DNA of 64,000 nt, from the NCBI GenBank assembly GCA_016713905.1, contig JADJOE010000001.1:186001-250000 (forward strand), written 5' to 3'. Positions 1 through 9,389 of this stretch are shown here, piece after piece. Position numbers and translations under genes: made by a program. The stretch comes from Candidatus Vicinibacter proximus. Its GTDB lineage: Bacteria; Bacteroidota; Bacteroidia; Chitinophagales; Saprospiraceae. The notes under the pieces are model-generated. The model did not search any database, was not told the DNA's origin, and saw nothing but the letters and a program-made list of their open reading frames with translations. The first letter of the stretch is position 1, and each line of letters opens with the position of its first letter.

Positions 1-488
1 TTATCGATCAGAAAATGACCAATTTGGCCCCAATTCATCTATATTTTTTATCCAGACATTTTAAAGTGGCAACCCCATTCTATAATATGGAGTGGATATC
101 TTTTTTATACTCTATAAATAAATCTTTTATCGACGATCAAAAGTTATATTTAAACGCTCTTAATTCAAGTATGCCATCATATTTAAGTAATATACCTTGG
201 CAAAAGACAGGTGTGCCTTTAAATTGGATCAATACCAATTTATTCATTCTTAAATTTAGGTTAAATGATATATTTGAAAAATTTCTTAATAGATTTAACA
301 AGACACGAAATTTTTATAATTACCACATTCTTGAAAAACAAATCGATATTAAAATCAAAGATTTTCAATCCAACAGTTTAGATTTTTTGAAGAATTATAA
401 ACCATGTAATCTTGGATCCAAATTTAGGTTACTATCCATTCTTGTTTGGACATCTTACATAACAAATAGGTGGAAGCATGAAAATTAA
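1..488 (+). CDS. Asparagine-synthase-like protein, C-terminal part (5' end outside window)
   Basis: The reading frame is open from base 3, so the gene starts upstream of the window and only about the last 160 residues are seen. The stretch with PFYNMEWISFLYSI, followed by KLYLNAL and IPWQKTGVPLN, resembles the C-terminal end of the asparagine synthase (PF00733) domain, where a P-F-x-D/N-x-x-hydrophobic motif precedes a helical tail ending near I-P-W-x-x-T-G. Such proteins are common in exopolysaccharide clusters, where they may amidate sugars rather than make asparagine. The next gene, a glycosyltransferase, starts 11 bases before this stop, which supports one operon. The ATP-binding PP-loop is not in view, so activity cannot be judged. 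Confidence 0.6.
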   Translation, partial: IDQKMTNLAPIHLYFLSRHFKVATPFYNMEWISFLYSINKSFIDDQKLYLNALNSSMPSYLSNIPWQKTGVPLNWINTNLFILKFRLNDIFEKFLNRFNKTRNFYNYHILEKQIDIKIKDFQSNSLDFLKNYKPCNLGSKFRLLSILVWTSYITNRWKHEN

Positions 489-1629
489 AGTATTGCACTT
501 CATTGATTTCTTTCTTCCAGAAACAATGAATTGGATCCAGGAAATGTTGAATCAAAGCTCTGATGCCTGCGCTCATTATTTATGTTGCAGATATTATAAC
601 CAAAGTGATCTTATAAACATTACAAAAATTAAAGATGTTGGAATTCTATCTGGTTATCCAATTTCCTTTTACTCAAAATTCAAAGCTTTAGTGGTTGAGA
701 AAAATAGATTGATATCAATAAGAAAATTTATTGAAAATGAAGAAATTCAAATATTACATTTTCACTTTGGTAACGTAGCTTTGAGATTTTCTGAATTGAT
801 TAACGAATTCGCAGAAAAATGTTTAATTTCTCTCTATGGTTATGACTATGAGTATTTGCCAACTAAAGATTCTACTACCAAAGGTAAATATTTATCATTT
901 TCAAAGCGTGGAGTTCGTTTCGCAGTAGAAGGAACTTTTAGTAAAAAATTACTTGAAAGTTATGGTATTGAGTCTCAAAATATAGTCATTATTCAAATGA
1001 TATTTCATAGGTCAACACCTAAAAGAATTCCATCCCTCACTAAACCGATAATTCTTGCACAAATTGCAACTTATACAGAAAAAAAAGGACAAGACATTTT
1101 ATTAATGGCTTTGGCTAAATCAAAATTTAAAAATAGATTTAAAATTATATTCCACGGTGAAATTGCAAATCAAAAATATTATTCCAGACTCCAAATTATT
1201 GCCGACAATTATCAACTAAAAAATGTCTTCTTTGGAGGTAAACTAAGTGTAATTGAATATATTAAGTTGCTTGGCAATATCCATATTTTAGTTAATCTTA
1301 GTAAAAGAACAAAACTAAACGATACAGAAGGTGGGTGTCCTGTAAGCATTAAAGACGCACTAACTCTTGGAAAGCCGGTATTTACTACAAATCATTGTGA
1401 TATTCCCGAAATTGCTGTGCACGGTTACAATGCCTGGATTGCAAAGGAGAACGATATTGAAGATTCAGCAAATATGTTAGATCAAATTGCATCTTTGAGC
1501 CAATCCATGTACGTTGCTTTTTCAAATCACTGTCTGGAATCAACCAAAACCAAGCTTAATTCCAATCTTACAGCCCAACAATTGGCTGAGGCATATAAAT
1601 TGATTATCAATGAAAATTTATTTGCTTAG
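478..1629 (+). CDS. Glycosyltransferase, GT4/group 1 type
   Basis: A 383-residue protein with the length and layout of GT-B fold glycosyltransferases. The C-terminal donor-binding half shows AQIATYTEKKGQDILLMAL near residue 200 and an E-G-G-C-P-V-S-I-K-D-A-L-x-x-G-K-P-V segment near 284-302, the usual acidic and glycine signature of family GT4 (PF00534). It resembles colanic-acid-type (WcaL) transferases. It probably adds a sugar to a lipid-linked surface polysaccharide or O-antigen precursor on the cytoplasmic side. It overlaps the preceding gene by 11 bases and the next by 20 bases, so translational coupling in a polysaccharide operon is likely. The sugar donor and acceptor cannot be inferred. 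Confidence 0.85.
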   Translation: MKIKVLHFIDFFLPETMNWIQEMLNQSSDACAHYLCCRYYNQSDLINITKIKDVGILSGYPISFYSKFKALVVEKNRLISIRKFIENEEIQILHFHFGNVALRFSELINEFAEKCLISLYGYDYEYLPTKDSTTKGKYLSFSKRGVRFAVEGTFSKKLLESYGIESQNIVIIQMIFHRSTPKRIPSLTKPIILAQIATYTEKKGQDILLMALAKSKFKNRFKIIFHGEIANQKYYSRLQIIADNYQLKNVFFGGKLSVIEYIKLLGNIHILVNLSKRTKLNDTEGGCPVSIKDALTLGKPVFTTNHCDIPEIAVHGYNAWIAKENDIEDSANMLDQIASLSQSMYVAFSNHCLESTKTKLNSNLTAQQLAEAYKLIINENLFA

Positions 1630-2743
1630 TCCGCATAAATTTCCTACTAGAAATCCAAGAACGCTCAGAATTGAAGGCGTTCGTAAAATTTTATCACAAA
1701 AATGGACGGTCCAAACGCTTAGCTCTAGACTTCAGCGTAAAATTAATGATAAAAAGAATCCGACCAGTTACAATTTATCTAAAACAAGATTTGCTCGATT
1801 ATTAAAATTAATTGCCTTTCCAGATGTATATATAATTGACAACATAATCATCGCTTTTAAATACATATTCATTCATTCAAATAAAGATAATGTTTTTATA
1901 ACTTTTTCCCACCCATTTTCAACTCATTTTACAGGACTTGTAAGTAAAATGATTTGGCCTAAACGAATATGGATTGCTGATATAGGAGATCTTTACCTCA
2001 ATAATCCAAATCAAAAATTGCCAAAGTGGGTTTCACCTCTTTTAAGATGCTTTGAGAGCTTAGTCCTAAATAAATCTGATTATGTTATATTAAATTCAGA
2101 AGAAATCTTTGAACACTACAAAAATAATTTTCAGCTAAATACACTTAAAACTAGAGTAATATACAATGGTAGCCTTTTGAATTTTGTAGGTTTAAAATCA
2201 ATTACAAACAATTTTACCAATTTGAGTTTCATTGGCAATACTTACGAAAACGTGAGAGAAGGCATAAAGGAACTTCAGCTAATTTTAGATACTATAAATT
2301 CACTTCATTGTAAAGAAATCCATACTCAAATTTATCTTGCAGGAACTCAATACATCAGATTACTAGAACTGTTTCAGCATAATCCTGGAATTAATTTTAT
2401 TCCGGCCTTAAAGGAAATTGACTTGTTAGAACTTTATCAAAAAACAAACATCTTAATAAACTTTGCTAACAAAAATTATCCGGGACTTCCTAGCAAACTT
2501 TATGAGTACATGCTAACAGGACTACCTATAATTCACTTTACTTTTGGGTCTCCTGACCCATCTATACCTTTTCTTTCAGATTATCCAAAATTTCTAATTT
2601 TTCATTTAGAATTAGATAAGCCAGAGAAATTAATAAATTTCATTTTAGAAAACAAAAATTCCTGTATTTCTTCAGTGCCAAATCCAAAATATTCTCCAGA
2701 TGACAAATGGATTTCATTAATTAATAGCTTGGATAAGCATTAA
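1610..2743 (+). CDS. Glycosyltransferase, GT4-like
   Basis: A 377-residue protein starting inside the preceding glycosyltransferase gene. The C-terminal half has GLPSKLYEYMLTGLPIIHF (about residues 290-310), which matches the P-S-K-x-x-E-Y-M-x-x-G-x-P-(I/V) donor-binding motif of GT-B group 1 transferases. The N-terminal half starts MKIYLLSPHKFPTRNPRTLR, as in the acceptor domain of the same fold. It probably works in the same surface glycan pathway as its upstream neighbour. It is the last gene of the cluster: a 70-base gap follows, and then an unrelated aminotransferase. No signal peptide or membrane segment is evident. Substrate unknown. Confidence 0.75.
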   Translation: MKIYLLSPHKFPTRNPRTLRIEGVRKILSQKWTVQTLSSRLQRKINDKKNPTSYNLSKTRFARLLKLIAFPDVYIIDNIIIAFKYIFIHSNKDNVFITFSHPFSTHFTGLVSKMIWPKRIWIADIGDLYLNNPNQKLPKWVSPLLRCFESLVLNKSDYVILNSEEIFEHYKNNFQLNTLKTRVIYNGSLLNFVGLKSITNNFTNLSFIGNTYENVREGIKELQLILDTINSLHCKEIHTQIYLAGTQYIRLLELFQHNPGINFIPALKEIDLLELYQKTNILINFANKNYPGLPSKLYEYMLTGLPIIHFTFGSPDPSIPFLSDYPKFLIFHLELDKPEKLINFILENKNSCISSVPNPKYSPDDKWISLINSLDKH

Positions 2744-2813
2744 TAATGGCTTCAAATTTTATTGGACGGTTAATTTTTTACTAATTATGCATTCAAATTG
2801 AATTTGTTAAAAA

Positions 2814-3989
2814 ATGAAATATAAACATAAATCAAAACTACCCCAATCTGAGGTTTCGGTATTTGCCCGCATGACTGCATTAGCATTGGAATATAATGCA
2901 ATTAATTTAGCTCAGGGTTTTCCGGATTTTAATCCTCCAGCGGCACTAATTGATTTTCTTTATGAATCTGCTAAAGAAGGTCTGAACCAGTATGCCCCGA
3001 TGCCCGGTCTTTTGCCCCTTAGAGAACAAATCTCAGAAAGACTATTAAATGACTATAGTTATAATGCTTCCGTTGATAAAGAAATTACAGTTACAGCCGG
3101 AGCGACTCAGGCCATTTATACCATTATCAGTACATTTATCGGACCTGGAGATAAGGTGCTATTGTTTGAGCCGGCTTATGATTCCTATGCGCCTGCCATA
3201 ATCGCAAATGGTGGAATTCCAGTTTACCTCCGCTTGCAAGAGCCGGAATTTAACATTCCCTGGGATAAATTTGAAAACCTAATTCATGAACACCAGTTCA
3301 AAATTATGCTTTTTAATAATCCCCATAATCCCTGCGGTAGCATTCTCAGTCTTAATGACCTAAAAAAAATCGATGAACTTACACAAAATTTAAATACTCT
3401 TCTGCTTTGGGATGAGGTGTATGACCTTTTAGTATTTGATAATATTAAACATATCAGTGCATTAAAATTTAGTTCTCTCATGGAAAGAAGTATAGTCGTA
3501 TTCTCTATGGGGAAAACCTTGCATAATACTGGTTGGAAAATCGGCTATATTGTCGCTCGAGAATACCTGTCTAAAGAGATAAGGAAACTTCACCAATTTA
3601 CAGTATTCTCTGTTCATACTCCCTCTCAAATGGCTATAGCAAGATTTATGAAAAATGAACCTCAATTTTTTTCTGAACTATCCGGGTTTTATCAAAGTAA
3701 AAGAGACTTGTTTAGATCACTTTTGAAAGACAGTTCATTTAAAGTTTTCCATACTTCAGGTAGTTATTTTGCATTGGCAGACTACTCTAAAGTCAAGAAC
3801 TGCTCTGATGAAGAAATGGCTTTTATATTAGCAAAGGACTATAAGGTGGCTGCCATCCCAATTTCTGCATTTTATCACGACCACTACGACCCACATTTAA
3901 TCCGCTTTTGTTTTGCCAAACAAGAGGAGACTATCCTGGAAGCAGTAAAAAGGTTAAAGTCTAACCCAATTACAATAAGTAAAGAATAA
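2814..3989 (+). CDS. PLP-dependent aminotransferase, methionine/kynurenine type (YbdL-like)
   Basis: A 391-residue class I/II aminotransferase (PF00155). NLAQGFPDF near residue 34 is the substrate-side loop. TAGATQAIY is the phosphate-binding region, NNPHNPCG is the N-P-x-N-P-x-G motif, DEVYD carries the cofactor-binding Asp and Tyr, and SMGKTLHNTGWKIGY contains the Schiff-base lysine, Lys234. This set matches the YbdL/kynurenine aminotransferase subgroup, which transaminates methionine or aromatic keto acids. Bacteroidota commonly carry one such enzyme, probably for the last step of methionine salvage or for general amino acid exchange. It is cytoplasmic and appears to be a single gene with 70 bases before it and 31 after. 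The exact substrate is inferred from family only. Confidence 0.88.
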   Translation: MKYKHKSKLPQSEVSVFARMTALALEYNAINLAQGFPDFNPPAALIDFLYESAKEGLNQYAPMPGLLPLREQISERLLNDYSYNASVDKEITVTAGATQAIYTIISTFIGPGDKVLLFEPAYDSYAPAIIANGGIPVYLRLQEPEFNIPWDKFENLIHEHQFKIMLFNNPHNPCGSILSLNDLKKIDELTQNLNTLLLWDEVYDLLVFDNIKHISALKFSSLMERSIVVFSMGKTLHNTGWKIGYIVAREYLSKEIRKLHQFTVFSVHTPSQMAIARFMKNEPQFFSELSGFYQSKRDLFRSLLKDSSFKVFHTSGSYFALADYSKVKNCSDEEMAFILAKDYKVAAIPISAFYHDHYDPHLIRFCFAKQEETILEAVKRLKSNPITISKE

Positions 3990-4020
3990 ATTAGTTATTT
4001 CCTTTTATAAATATACCAAA

Positions 4021-6852
4021 ATGCGCGCTTTCCTTACACTACTGATTCTAATTGCAAAAATTACTAGTATTTATTCACAATCAAATAAGTTTAACTTACT
4101 AGGACAGGTAGTTGATAGTTCTAATATTCCTTTGGCCTTTGCTTCTATTTACTTGTTGGAGTCTAAAGACAGTAGTTTATTAGACTATACAAGAGCAGAA
4201 GAAAATGGAAGTTTTGCATTGAAAAATATTCCATCCAATAATTACCTACTTAAAATTAATTATGTTGGTTATCTACCTCTACAAATTAAAATTGACCCAT
4301 CTGGATCATCAGTAAATTTAGGTAAAATAATTCTCAAGCCAATTTCTAAAGAACTGTTTGAAGTGGTTATAAAGGCGGCCAAAGCTCCCATGAGCATTCG
4401 TGGAGACACTATAGAATACGATGCATCTACTTTCAAGGTTCCGGCTGGTTCGACGCTGGAAGACTTATTGCGTAAACTTCCAGGAATAGAAGTGAACCAG
4501 GACGGTTCCATTAAGTCTGAGGGTAGAGATGTCACGCGCATGACCGTTGAAGGTAAACAGTTTTTTGGTGGCGATCCTAAAGCAGCTACCAAGAACCTTC
4601 CTGCAGAGGGTATTTCTAAAGTGCAGGTTTTTAATGATGTTTCCGAAGAGGAAAAACTTACTGGAATTAAAGGTAATTCTCAAGACAAGAACATGAATAT
4701 TACCTTGAAAGATGACTTTAAAAAAGGTGGATTCGGAAAGATTACTGGTGGTATTGGAACTGAAGATCGCGCTGAATTAAAAGGTAACTATAATAAGTTT
4801 AATCAAAAAGAACAATTTTCAATATTGGCATCAGGAACCAATACAGGAAGAAATGGTCTTTCCTGGAATGACTACCAGGATTTTAAAGGAAGTAATTCTT
4901 TTAATTGGAATGATGATGGAGATTTTGGATTTAGTAATGGCGGTATGGTGAGGTACTATTTTTCTGATGAAGATGAAGATAATATAGAAACCAATTTTTT
5001 TGGGAGTAGTGCCAATGGTTTTCCTAAAAAAATTAGCGGAGGACTAAACTATAATTATGACAATAAAAAGACTAAATTTAGTGGAACCTATTTCTATAAT
5101 TTTGACGAACTATTTTCTGAAGCAATAAGGTCACAAAATTTTCTTTATCCGGATAATCCCTATAATACATTTGATACTGCATTTAGGACCAATACAAAAC
5201 AAAGTCACAAAGCTGATTTACGTATTGAGCAGGAATTTGATTCATTGCACAGCATTGTGTTCAAAAGCAGCATAAGTGTGGGAGGCGTACAAAATGAACT
5301 GTCAGGGTTTTACACAACTCTTTTACCTTCTGATATTCTATTGTCTGATCTATCCATGCTCACGGAATATGATAACAATATATTAAACTGGCAGAACTCA
5401 ATTATTTTTAGAAAAAAATTTAAGAAAAAAGGTAGATCCTTGGGTGTCAGTGCAGCCTATTTATTAACAGCTAGCGACCGTGACTCCAAACAAAACTCCA
5501 TTAATAATTTTTACAATATTGGTTTATTCATTGACTCTATTGCCCAACTGAATCAGGTTTTACGCACAGAAAACAATAAATCCCAAATTAAAAGCAGCAT
5601 TCAATATGTTGAACCAATTGGTAAAAGATTTTATATCCAAAGTTTCTATAATTATAGCGATAGAAACACAGATTATCAACGAAATGTATTCGATCAATTT
5701 CAAGACAGTTCATCCATAAATCAATTTCTTAGCAGAACATTTGATAATAATATTGATTATCACCGTGTTGGTACATCATTGCGCTATTCTTATAAAGGTA
5801 CAAATATTTCACTTGGCGTTGCTTATCAAGATATCATTTTAAAAGGTAACTTTAAAACAGGTTTTGATACCTCAAGTACTTTGAGTACTAAAGTATCCTA
5901 CCAGACTTTAATCCCAAATCTTAGTTTTCAAATTGATCTTAAAAAGAACAGAAATATCAATTTTGAATATTCAGTGAATCTGCGGGAACCATCTGTAAAT
6001 GATTTGTTGCCTGTGGTAGATAATACAAACCCATTATTTATCCGACTTGGCAATCCAGCTTTACTTCCTGAACTTTCTCATAGAATTAGTGGGGGTTTTA
6101 GAAAATTTGATCCCTTAAATTTTACAAACTTATGGTTGGGTATAAATTATACTTATAATGAAAATGCTTTTGTTTATTCAAGAGATATCGATTTAAAAAG
6201 AATTACAAGTATTATACCAACAAACATTACTGGGACACAGAGTTTATGGGCAAATATTGATTTTGGATTTCCAGTAATAAAAAATAAATTTACTTTAAAT
6301 ACAGGGTACAATTTAAATTATAATAAAGGATTTACTTTGATCAATACTTTAAAGGATGAGATTACTACATTGGGCCACGGTTTTAATTTTCGTTTAAACT
6401 TAACTCCTGTTGATAAATTTTCGTTCTTTTTAAACGGAAATGCCAGATTTTCTGAACAATATTCTGAATTAAACACCTCTGAATCTGCCAAGCTTCAGAA
6501 TTATTCATCAGGTATTGAATTAAATTATAAATTTCCTTATAAGATATTTTTAAATTCCAGTTTCAACTACAGTCAATTTATTAATAAATCAAATAGTTTC
6601 AATGAATCTGTTCCGCTTTTGAATATTTCGGTTTACAAAGTTTTCCTCAAAGGTGATAAAGGCGAAATTAGATTATCCGGTTATGATCTGTTTAATGAAA
6701 ATCTAGGTATCAATCAATCTGCTTGGTCTAATGTTGTAACACAAACAACTACTTTCACTTTGGCAAGATACTTTTTGCTAAGTTTTACTTATAATATGCG
6801 TGGAATTAAAACATCCTTGGAAAAAAATAGACGAGGTTTTTCTATGGGGTAA
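4021..6852 (+). CDS. Outer-membrane beta-barrel protein with carboxypeptidase-regulatory-like domain (TonB-receptor type)
   Basis: A 943-residue outer-membrane protein. Residues 1-20 are a signal peptide ending at YSQ. Residues 24-110 form a CarboxypepD_reg-like beta-sandwich (GQVVDSSNIPLAFASIYL). Residues 115-220 are plug-like, with LPGIEVNQDGSI, TVEGKQFFGGDPKAA and NLPAEGISKVQVFND. The rest is rich in aromatic, Asn and Tyr beta strands typical of a 22-strand barrel (OMP_b-brl_3). No obvious TonB box is visible. It is followed closely by a GLPGLI gene, a pairing I know from Bacteroidota genomes. The ligand is unknown; peptide, metal or protein substrates are all possible. Confidence 0.88.
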   Translation: MRAFLTLLILIAKITSIYSQSNKFNLLGQVVDSSNIPLAFASIYLLESKDSSLLDYTRAEENGSFALKNIPSNNYLLKINYVGYLPLQIKIDPSGSSVNLGKIILKPISKELFEVVIKAAKAPMSIRGDTIEYDASTFKVPAGSTLEDLLRKLPGIEVNQDGSIKSEGRDVTRMTVEGKQFFGGDPKAATKNLPAEGISKVQVFNDVSEEEKLTGIKGNSQDKNMNITLKDDFKKGGFGKITGGIGTEDRAELKGNYNKFNQKEQFSILASGTNTGRNGLSWNDYQDFKGSNSFNWNDDGDFGFSNGGMVRYYFSDEDEDNIETNFFGSSANGFPKKISGGLNYNYDNKKTKFSGTYFYNFDELFSEAIRSQNFLYPDNPYNTFDTAFRTNTKQSHKADLRIEQEFDSLHSIVFKSSISVGGVQNELSGFYTTLLPSDILLSDLSMLTEYDNNILNWQNSIIFRKKFKKKGRSLGVSAAYLLTASDRDSKQNSINNFYNIGLFIDSIAQLNQVLRTENNKSQIKSSIQYVEPIGKRFYIQSFYNYSDRNTDYQRNVFDQFQDSSSINQFLSRTFDNNIDYHRVGTSLRYSYKGTNISLGVAYQDIILKGNFKTGFDTSSTLSTKVSYQTLIPNLSFQIDLKKNRNINFEYSVNLREPSVNDLLPVVDNTNPLFIRLGNPALLPELSHRISGGFRKFDPLNFTNLWLGINYTYNENAFVYSRDIDLKRITSIIPTNITGTQSLWANIDFGFPVIKNKFTLNTGYNLNYNKGFTLINTLKDEITTLGHGFNFRLNLTPVDKFSFFLNGNARFSEQYSELNTSESAKLQNYSSGIELNYKFPYKIFLNSSFNYSQFINKSNSFNESVPLLNISVYKVFLKGDKGEIRLSGYDLFNENLGINQSAWSNVVTQTTTFTLARYFLLSFTYNMRGIKTSLEKNRRGFSMG

Positions 6853-6868
6853 TAAAATAAGGGTTAAT

Positions 6869-7615
6869 ATGAAAATAAAATACCAGATATTATTTATCAA
6901 TCTTTTCTTTCTGTTCAATCTACAATCACAGAATGTTTGTCAAATCAATTATGTACGAACGGAATTTTGGGGAAAAATCGTCCAGCGACTTCCATATTTA
7001 AGTAAAGAAGAAAAAGATCGTTCTATTTTAACAAGAGGCCGCGATGAGGGTTTTAAATCAAAGTACATCCTTACTTTTGATTCCACTCAAAGTTTTTATA
7101 CTTATGAAGAAGAAAGTGCAGCTGAATCTAACTACGGATACTCATGGCGTAAAGAAGACTATTTGATTTATAAAGATTTTGCAAACAAAAGAAAATTAAG
7201 CCAGATCGAAGAATTAGGAAAGACATATTTAATTGACGAAACTTATCATAGACCTAAATGGAAAATTCTGAATGAAATTAAAGATGTTGCAGGATATATT
7301 TGTATGAAAGCCGAAACAACTGATACCATCAAAAATCAAAAAATTACTGCTTGGTTTACGGATGCCTTGACCCTCAGTACAGGGCCAGAAGAATTTGACG
7401 GTTTACCAGGAACTATCTTAGAGCTTATAAAGAATGATGGTGATGTGACTATCACTGCCACTTCTGTTTTACTTCCAAAGTATCCTTTGCCTCTTAAAGC
7501 TCCTAAAATGAAAGGCAGAAAGATTACATCCTTCAAATTCAATGAATTAATTCAGAAACATATTATAGAAAGTATTGAAGCACAACGAAACCCCTTTTGG
7601 TCAATTAGATATTGA
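6869..7615 (+). CDS. GLPGLI family secreted protein
   Basis: I start this gene at the ATG at 6869, which gives a clean signal peptide (MKIKYQILFINLFFLFNLQSQ). An earlier in-frame ATG at 6800 would add 23 non-signal residues overlapping the preceding gene. The mature protein of about 228 residues carries GYICMKAET, the segment ITAWFTDALTLSTGPEEFDGL, and the diagnostic G-L-P-G-T-I-L-E motif that names the GLPGLI family (TIGR01200). These proteins are exported in Bacteroidota and have no established function. They often sit beside carboxypeptidase-regulatory outer-membrane barrels, as here (16 bases apart), so a shared complex or shared cargo is plausible but unproven. Confidence 0.85.
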   Translation: MKIKYQILFINLFFLFNLQSQNVCQINYVRTEFWGKIVQRLPYLSKEEKDRSILTRGRDEGFKSKYILTFDSTQSFYTYEEESAAESNYGYSWRKEDYLIYKDFANKRKLSQIEELGKTYLIDETYHRPKWKILNEIKDVAGYICMKAETTDTIKNQKITAWFTDALTLSTGPEEFDGLPGTILELIKNDGDVTITATSVLLPKYPLPLKAPKMKGRKITSFKFNELIQKHIIESIEAQRNPFWSIRY

Positions 7616-7713
7616 TCCCGCCTTGAGTTGCTTTGGATATATCAATTTCTGAATTCAATTTATAGGTTATTATTTTATTTTTTATTGTACATCCATGCAT
7701 GTGTACAAACATA

Positions 7714-7721
7714 TACCTTTG
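7714..7721 (+). promoter_or_regulatory. Bacteroidota -7 promoter element for the ABC-F gene
   Basis: TACCTTTG matches TAnnTTTG and is followed by CACC. It lies 27 bases before the ABC-F start codon, which gives a leader of about 20 bases. Confidence 0.55.
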
Positions 7722-7748
7722 CACCCTAATTAAATTTATCCATATTCT

Positions 7749-9389
7749 ATGATTAGTGCTGTAAATATTACTTTGTCATTTGGTGGTCGTATTCTTTTTG
7801 ATGAAGTTAACATTAGTTTTACCAAAGGCAATTGCTATGGAATTATTGGTGCCAATGGCACAGGAAAAAGTACGTTTTTAAAAATCTTGAGCGGAGACAT
7901 TATTCCAAATAAAGGTGGTGTGGAACTTAGTCCCGGCGAGCGGATCGGAATTTTAAGGCAAGATCATTCTGCATACAATGAGGATACAGTTTTAAACACT
8001 GTAATGAAAGGTCATAGCATTCTCTATGATCTAATTCATAAACGTGAAGCTTTGTATTCTAAAAGTGATTTTACAGAAGAAGATGGTCACCTTGCAGCAA
8101 AATATGAAGAAGATTTTGGGGAAATGGGTGGCTATACTGCAGATAGTGAAGCTGCATCCCTATTAAGTTCCCTCGGAGTAATTGAAGATTTTCATCATCA
8201 ATTAATGTCTGATATTCCGGGAAGTCTTAAAGTCAAAATATTATTAGCACAGGCTTTGTTTGGAAATCCGGATATTTTACTTCTGGATGAGCCTACCAAC
8301 GATCTTGATATAGAGACCGTTGAATGGTTAGAAGAATTCTTAAGCAAATATGAGAATACGGTAATTGTGGTGAGTCATGACCGCCATTTTCTGGATGCTG
8401 TCTGCACTCATGTGGCTGATGTGGATCGCCAAAAAATTAAAATATATACCGGAAACTATACTTTCTGGTATGAAACCAGTCAACTTGTTTCAAGACAATT
8501 AAGAGATGAGAATAAGAAAAATGAAGACCGTAGAAAGGAATTATTGGATTTTATTGCACGATTCTCTGCAAATGCATCTAAAAGTAAACAAGCAACAAGT
8601 CGTAAAAAAGCTCTTGAAAAATTAGTAATAGAGGACATAACCCCATCTTCCAGAAAATATCCTGGAATTATATTTAAACCTGATAGACCTGTTGGAGATC
8701 AAATACTAAATGTGGAAAACCTTTCCGCACGTAATGAAGATAGGTATCTTTTTAAAAACCTGAATTTTCGGATCAACAAAGGAGATAAAATTGGTTTTCT
8801 TTGTAGAGACCAAATGGCAATTCATCATTTATTTGATATCCTTAACGATAAAGTGCAGCCTGAAGAAGGAAAAATTGAATTTGGATCCACTATTACCAAG
8901 GCATATCTTCCAGTAGAACATAACAGTTACTTTCAAGAACAACTAAGCCTTATGGATTGGTTAAGAAATTTTGTTCCTGCAGGAATCAAAGATGTGGACG
9001 AAGTGTTTCTTAGAGGTTACCTTGGAAGAATGCTGTTTAGCGGTGATGAGGTCAACAAAAGTATAAAGGTTTTGAGTGGAGGTGAAAAAGTACGTTGTCT
9101 CCTTTCCATGATGATGCTTCAGGGTCCAAATCTTTTAATTTTAGATGAACCTACCAATCATTTGGACCTGGAAAGCATACAGGCGTTTAATGAAAATGTA
9201 ATGGAATTTCAAGGTATTGTGCTCCTCAGCTCACATGATCATACTTTTATGGAATCTGTTTGTAATCGAGTAATTGAAATACTTCCAGATGGTTGTATCG
9301 ATAAGATTATTGATTTCGATGTATATTATCACGATGAATCCATCAAAGAAATTAGACGAAAGGCCTGGCAATCCTATCAAATAAATTAA
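7749..9389 (+). CDS. ABC-F family ATPase (YbiT-like)
   Basis: A soluble 546-residue protein with two fused ABC domains and no membrane segments, as in ABC-F proteins that act on ribosomes. Domain 1 has Walker A GANGTGKST (34-42) and Walker B LLLDEPTNDLD, but in place of LSGGQ it has IPGSLKVKILLAQAL, as in the YbiT branch. A charged linker follows (about 240-300). Domain 2 has a normal LSGGEKVR signature and LLILDEPTNHLD, but its Walker A position reads GFLCRDQMAI (349-358), with no GxxGxGKS/T. One composite ATP site is therefore intact and the other doubly degenerate. Its likely role is modulation of translation; an antibiotic-protection role is not supported by anything visible. It ends convergently with, and overlaps by 4 bases, the metal ABC ATPase gene. 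Confidence 0.9.
   Translation: MISAVNITLSFGGRILFDEVNISFTKGNCYGIIGANGTGKSTFLKILSGDIIPNKGGVELSPGERIGILRQDHSAYNEDTVLNTVMKGHSILYDLIHKREALYSKSDFTEEDGHLAAKYEEDFGEMGGYTADSEAASLLSSLGVIEDFHHQLMSDIPGSLKVKILLAQALFGNPDILLLDEPTNDLDIETVEWLEEFLSKYENTVIVVSHDRHFLDAVCTHVADVDRQKIKIYTGNYTFWYETSQLVSRQLRDENKKNEDRRKELLDFIARFSANASKSKQATSRKKALEKLVIEDITPSSRKYPGIIFKPDRPVGDQILNVENLSARNEDRYLFKNLNFRINKGDKIGFLCRDQMAIHHLFDILNDKVQPEEGKIEFGSTITKAYLPVEHNSYFQEQLSLMDWLRNFVPAGIKDVDEVFLRGYLGRMLFSGDEVNKSIKVLSGGEKVRCLLSMMMLQGPNLLILDEPTNHLDLESIQAFNENVMEFQGIVLLSSHDHTFMESVCNRVIEILPDGCIDKIIDFDVYYHDESIKEIRRKAWQSYQIN

Noticed and set aside
3284..3665. Minus-strand frames inside the aminotransferase gene
   Set aside because: They are shadows of a strongly supported plus-strand gene and have no plausible start context.
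6800..6868. Longer start for the GLPGLI protein
   Set aside because: It overlaps the barrel gene and lacks a signal peptide; the ATG at 6869 gives a clean one.
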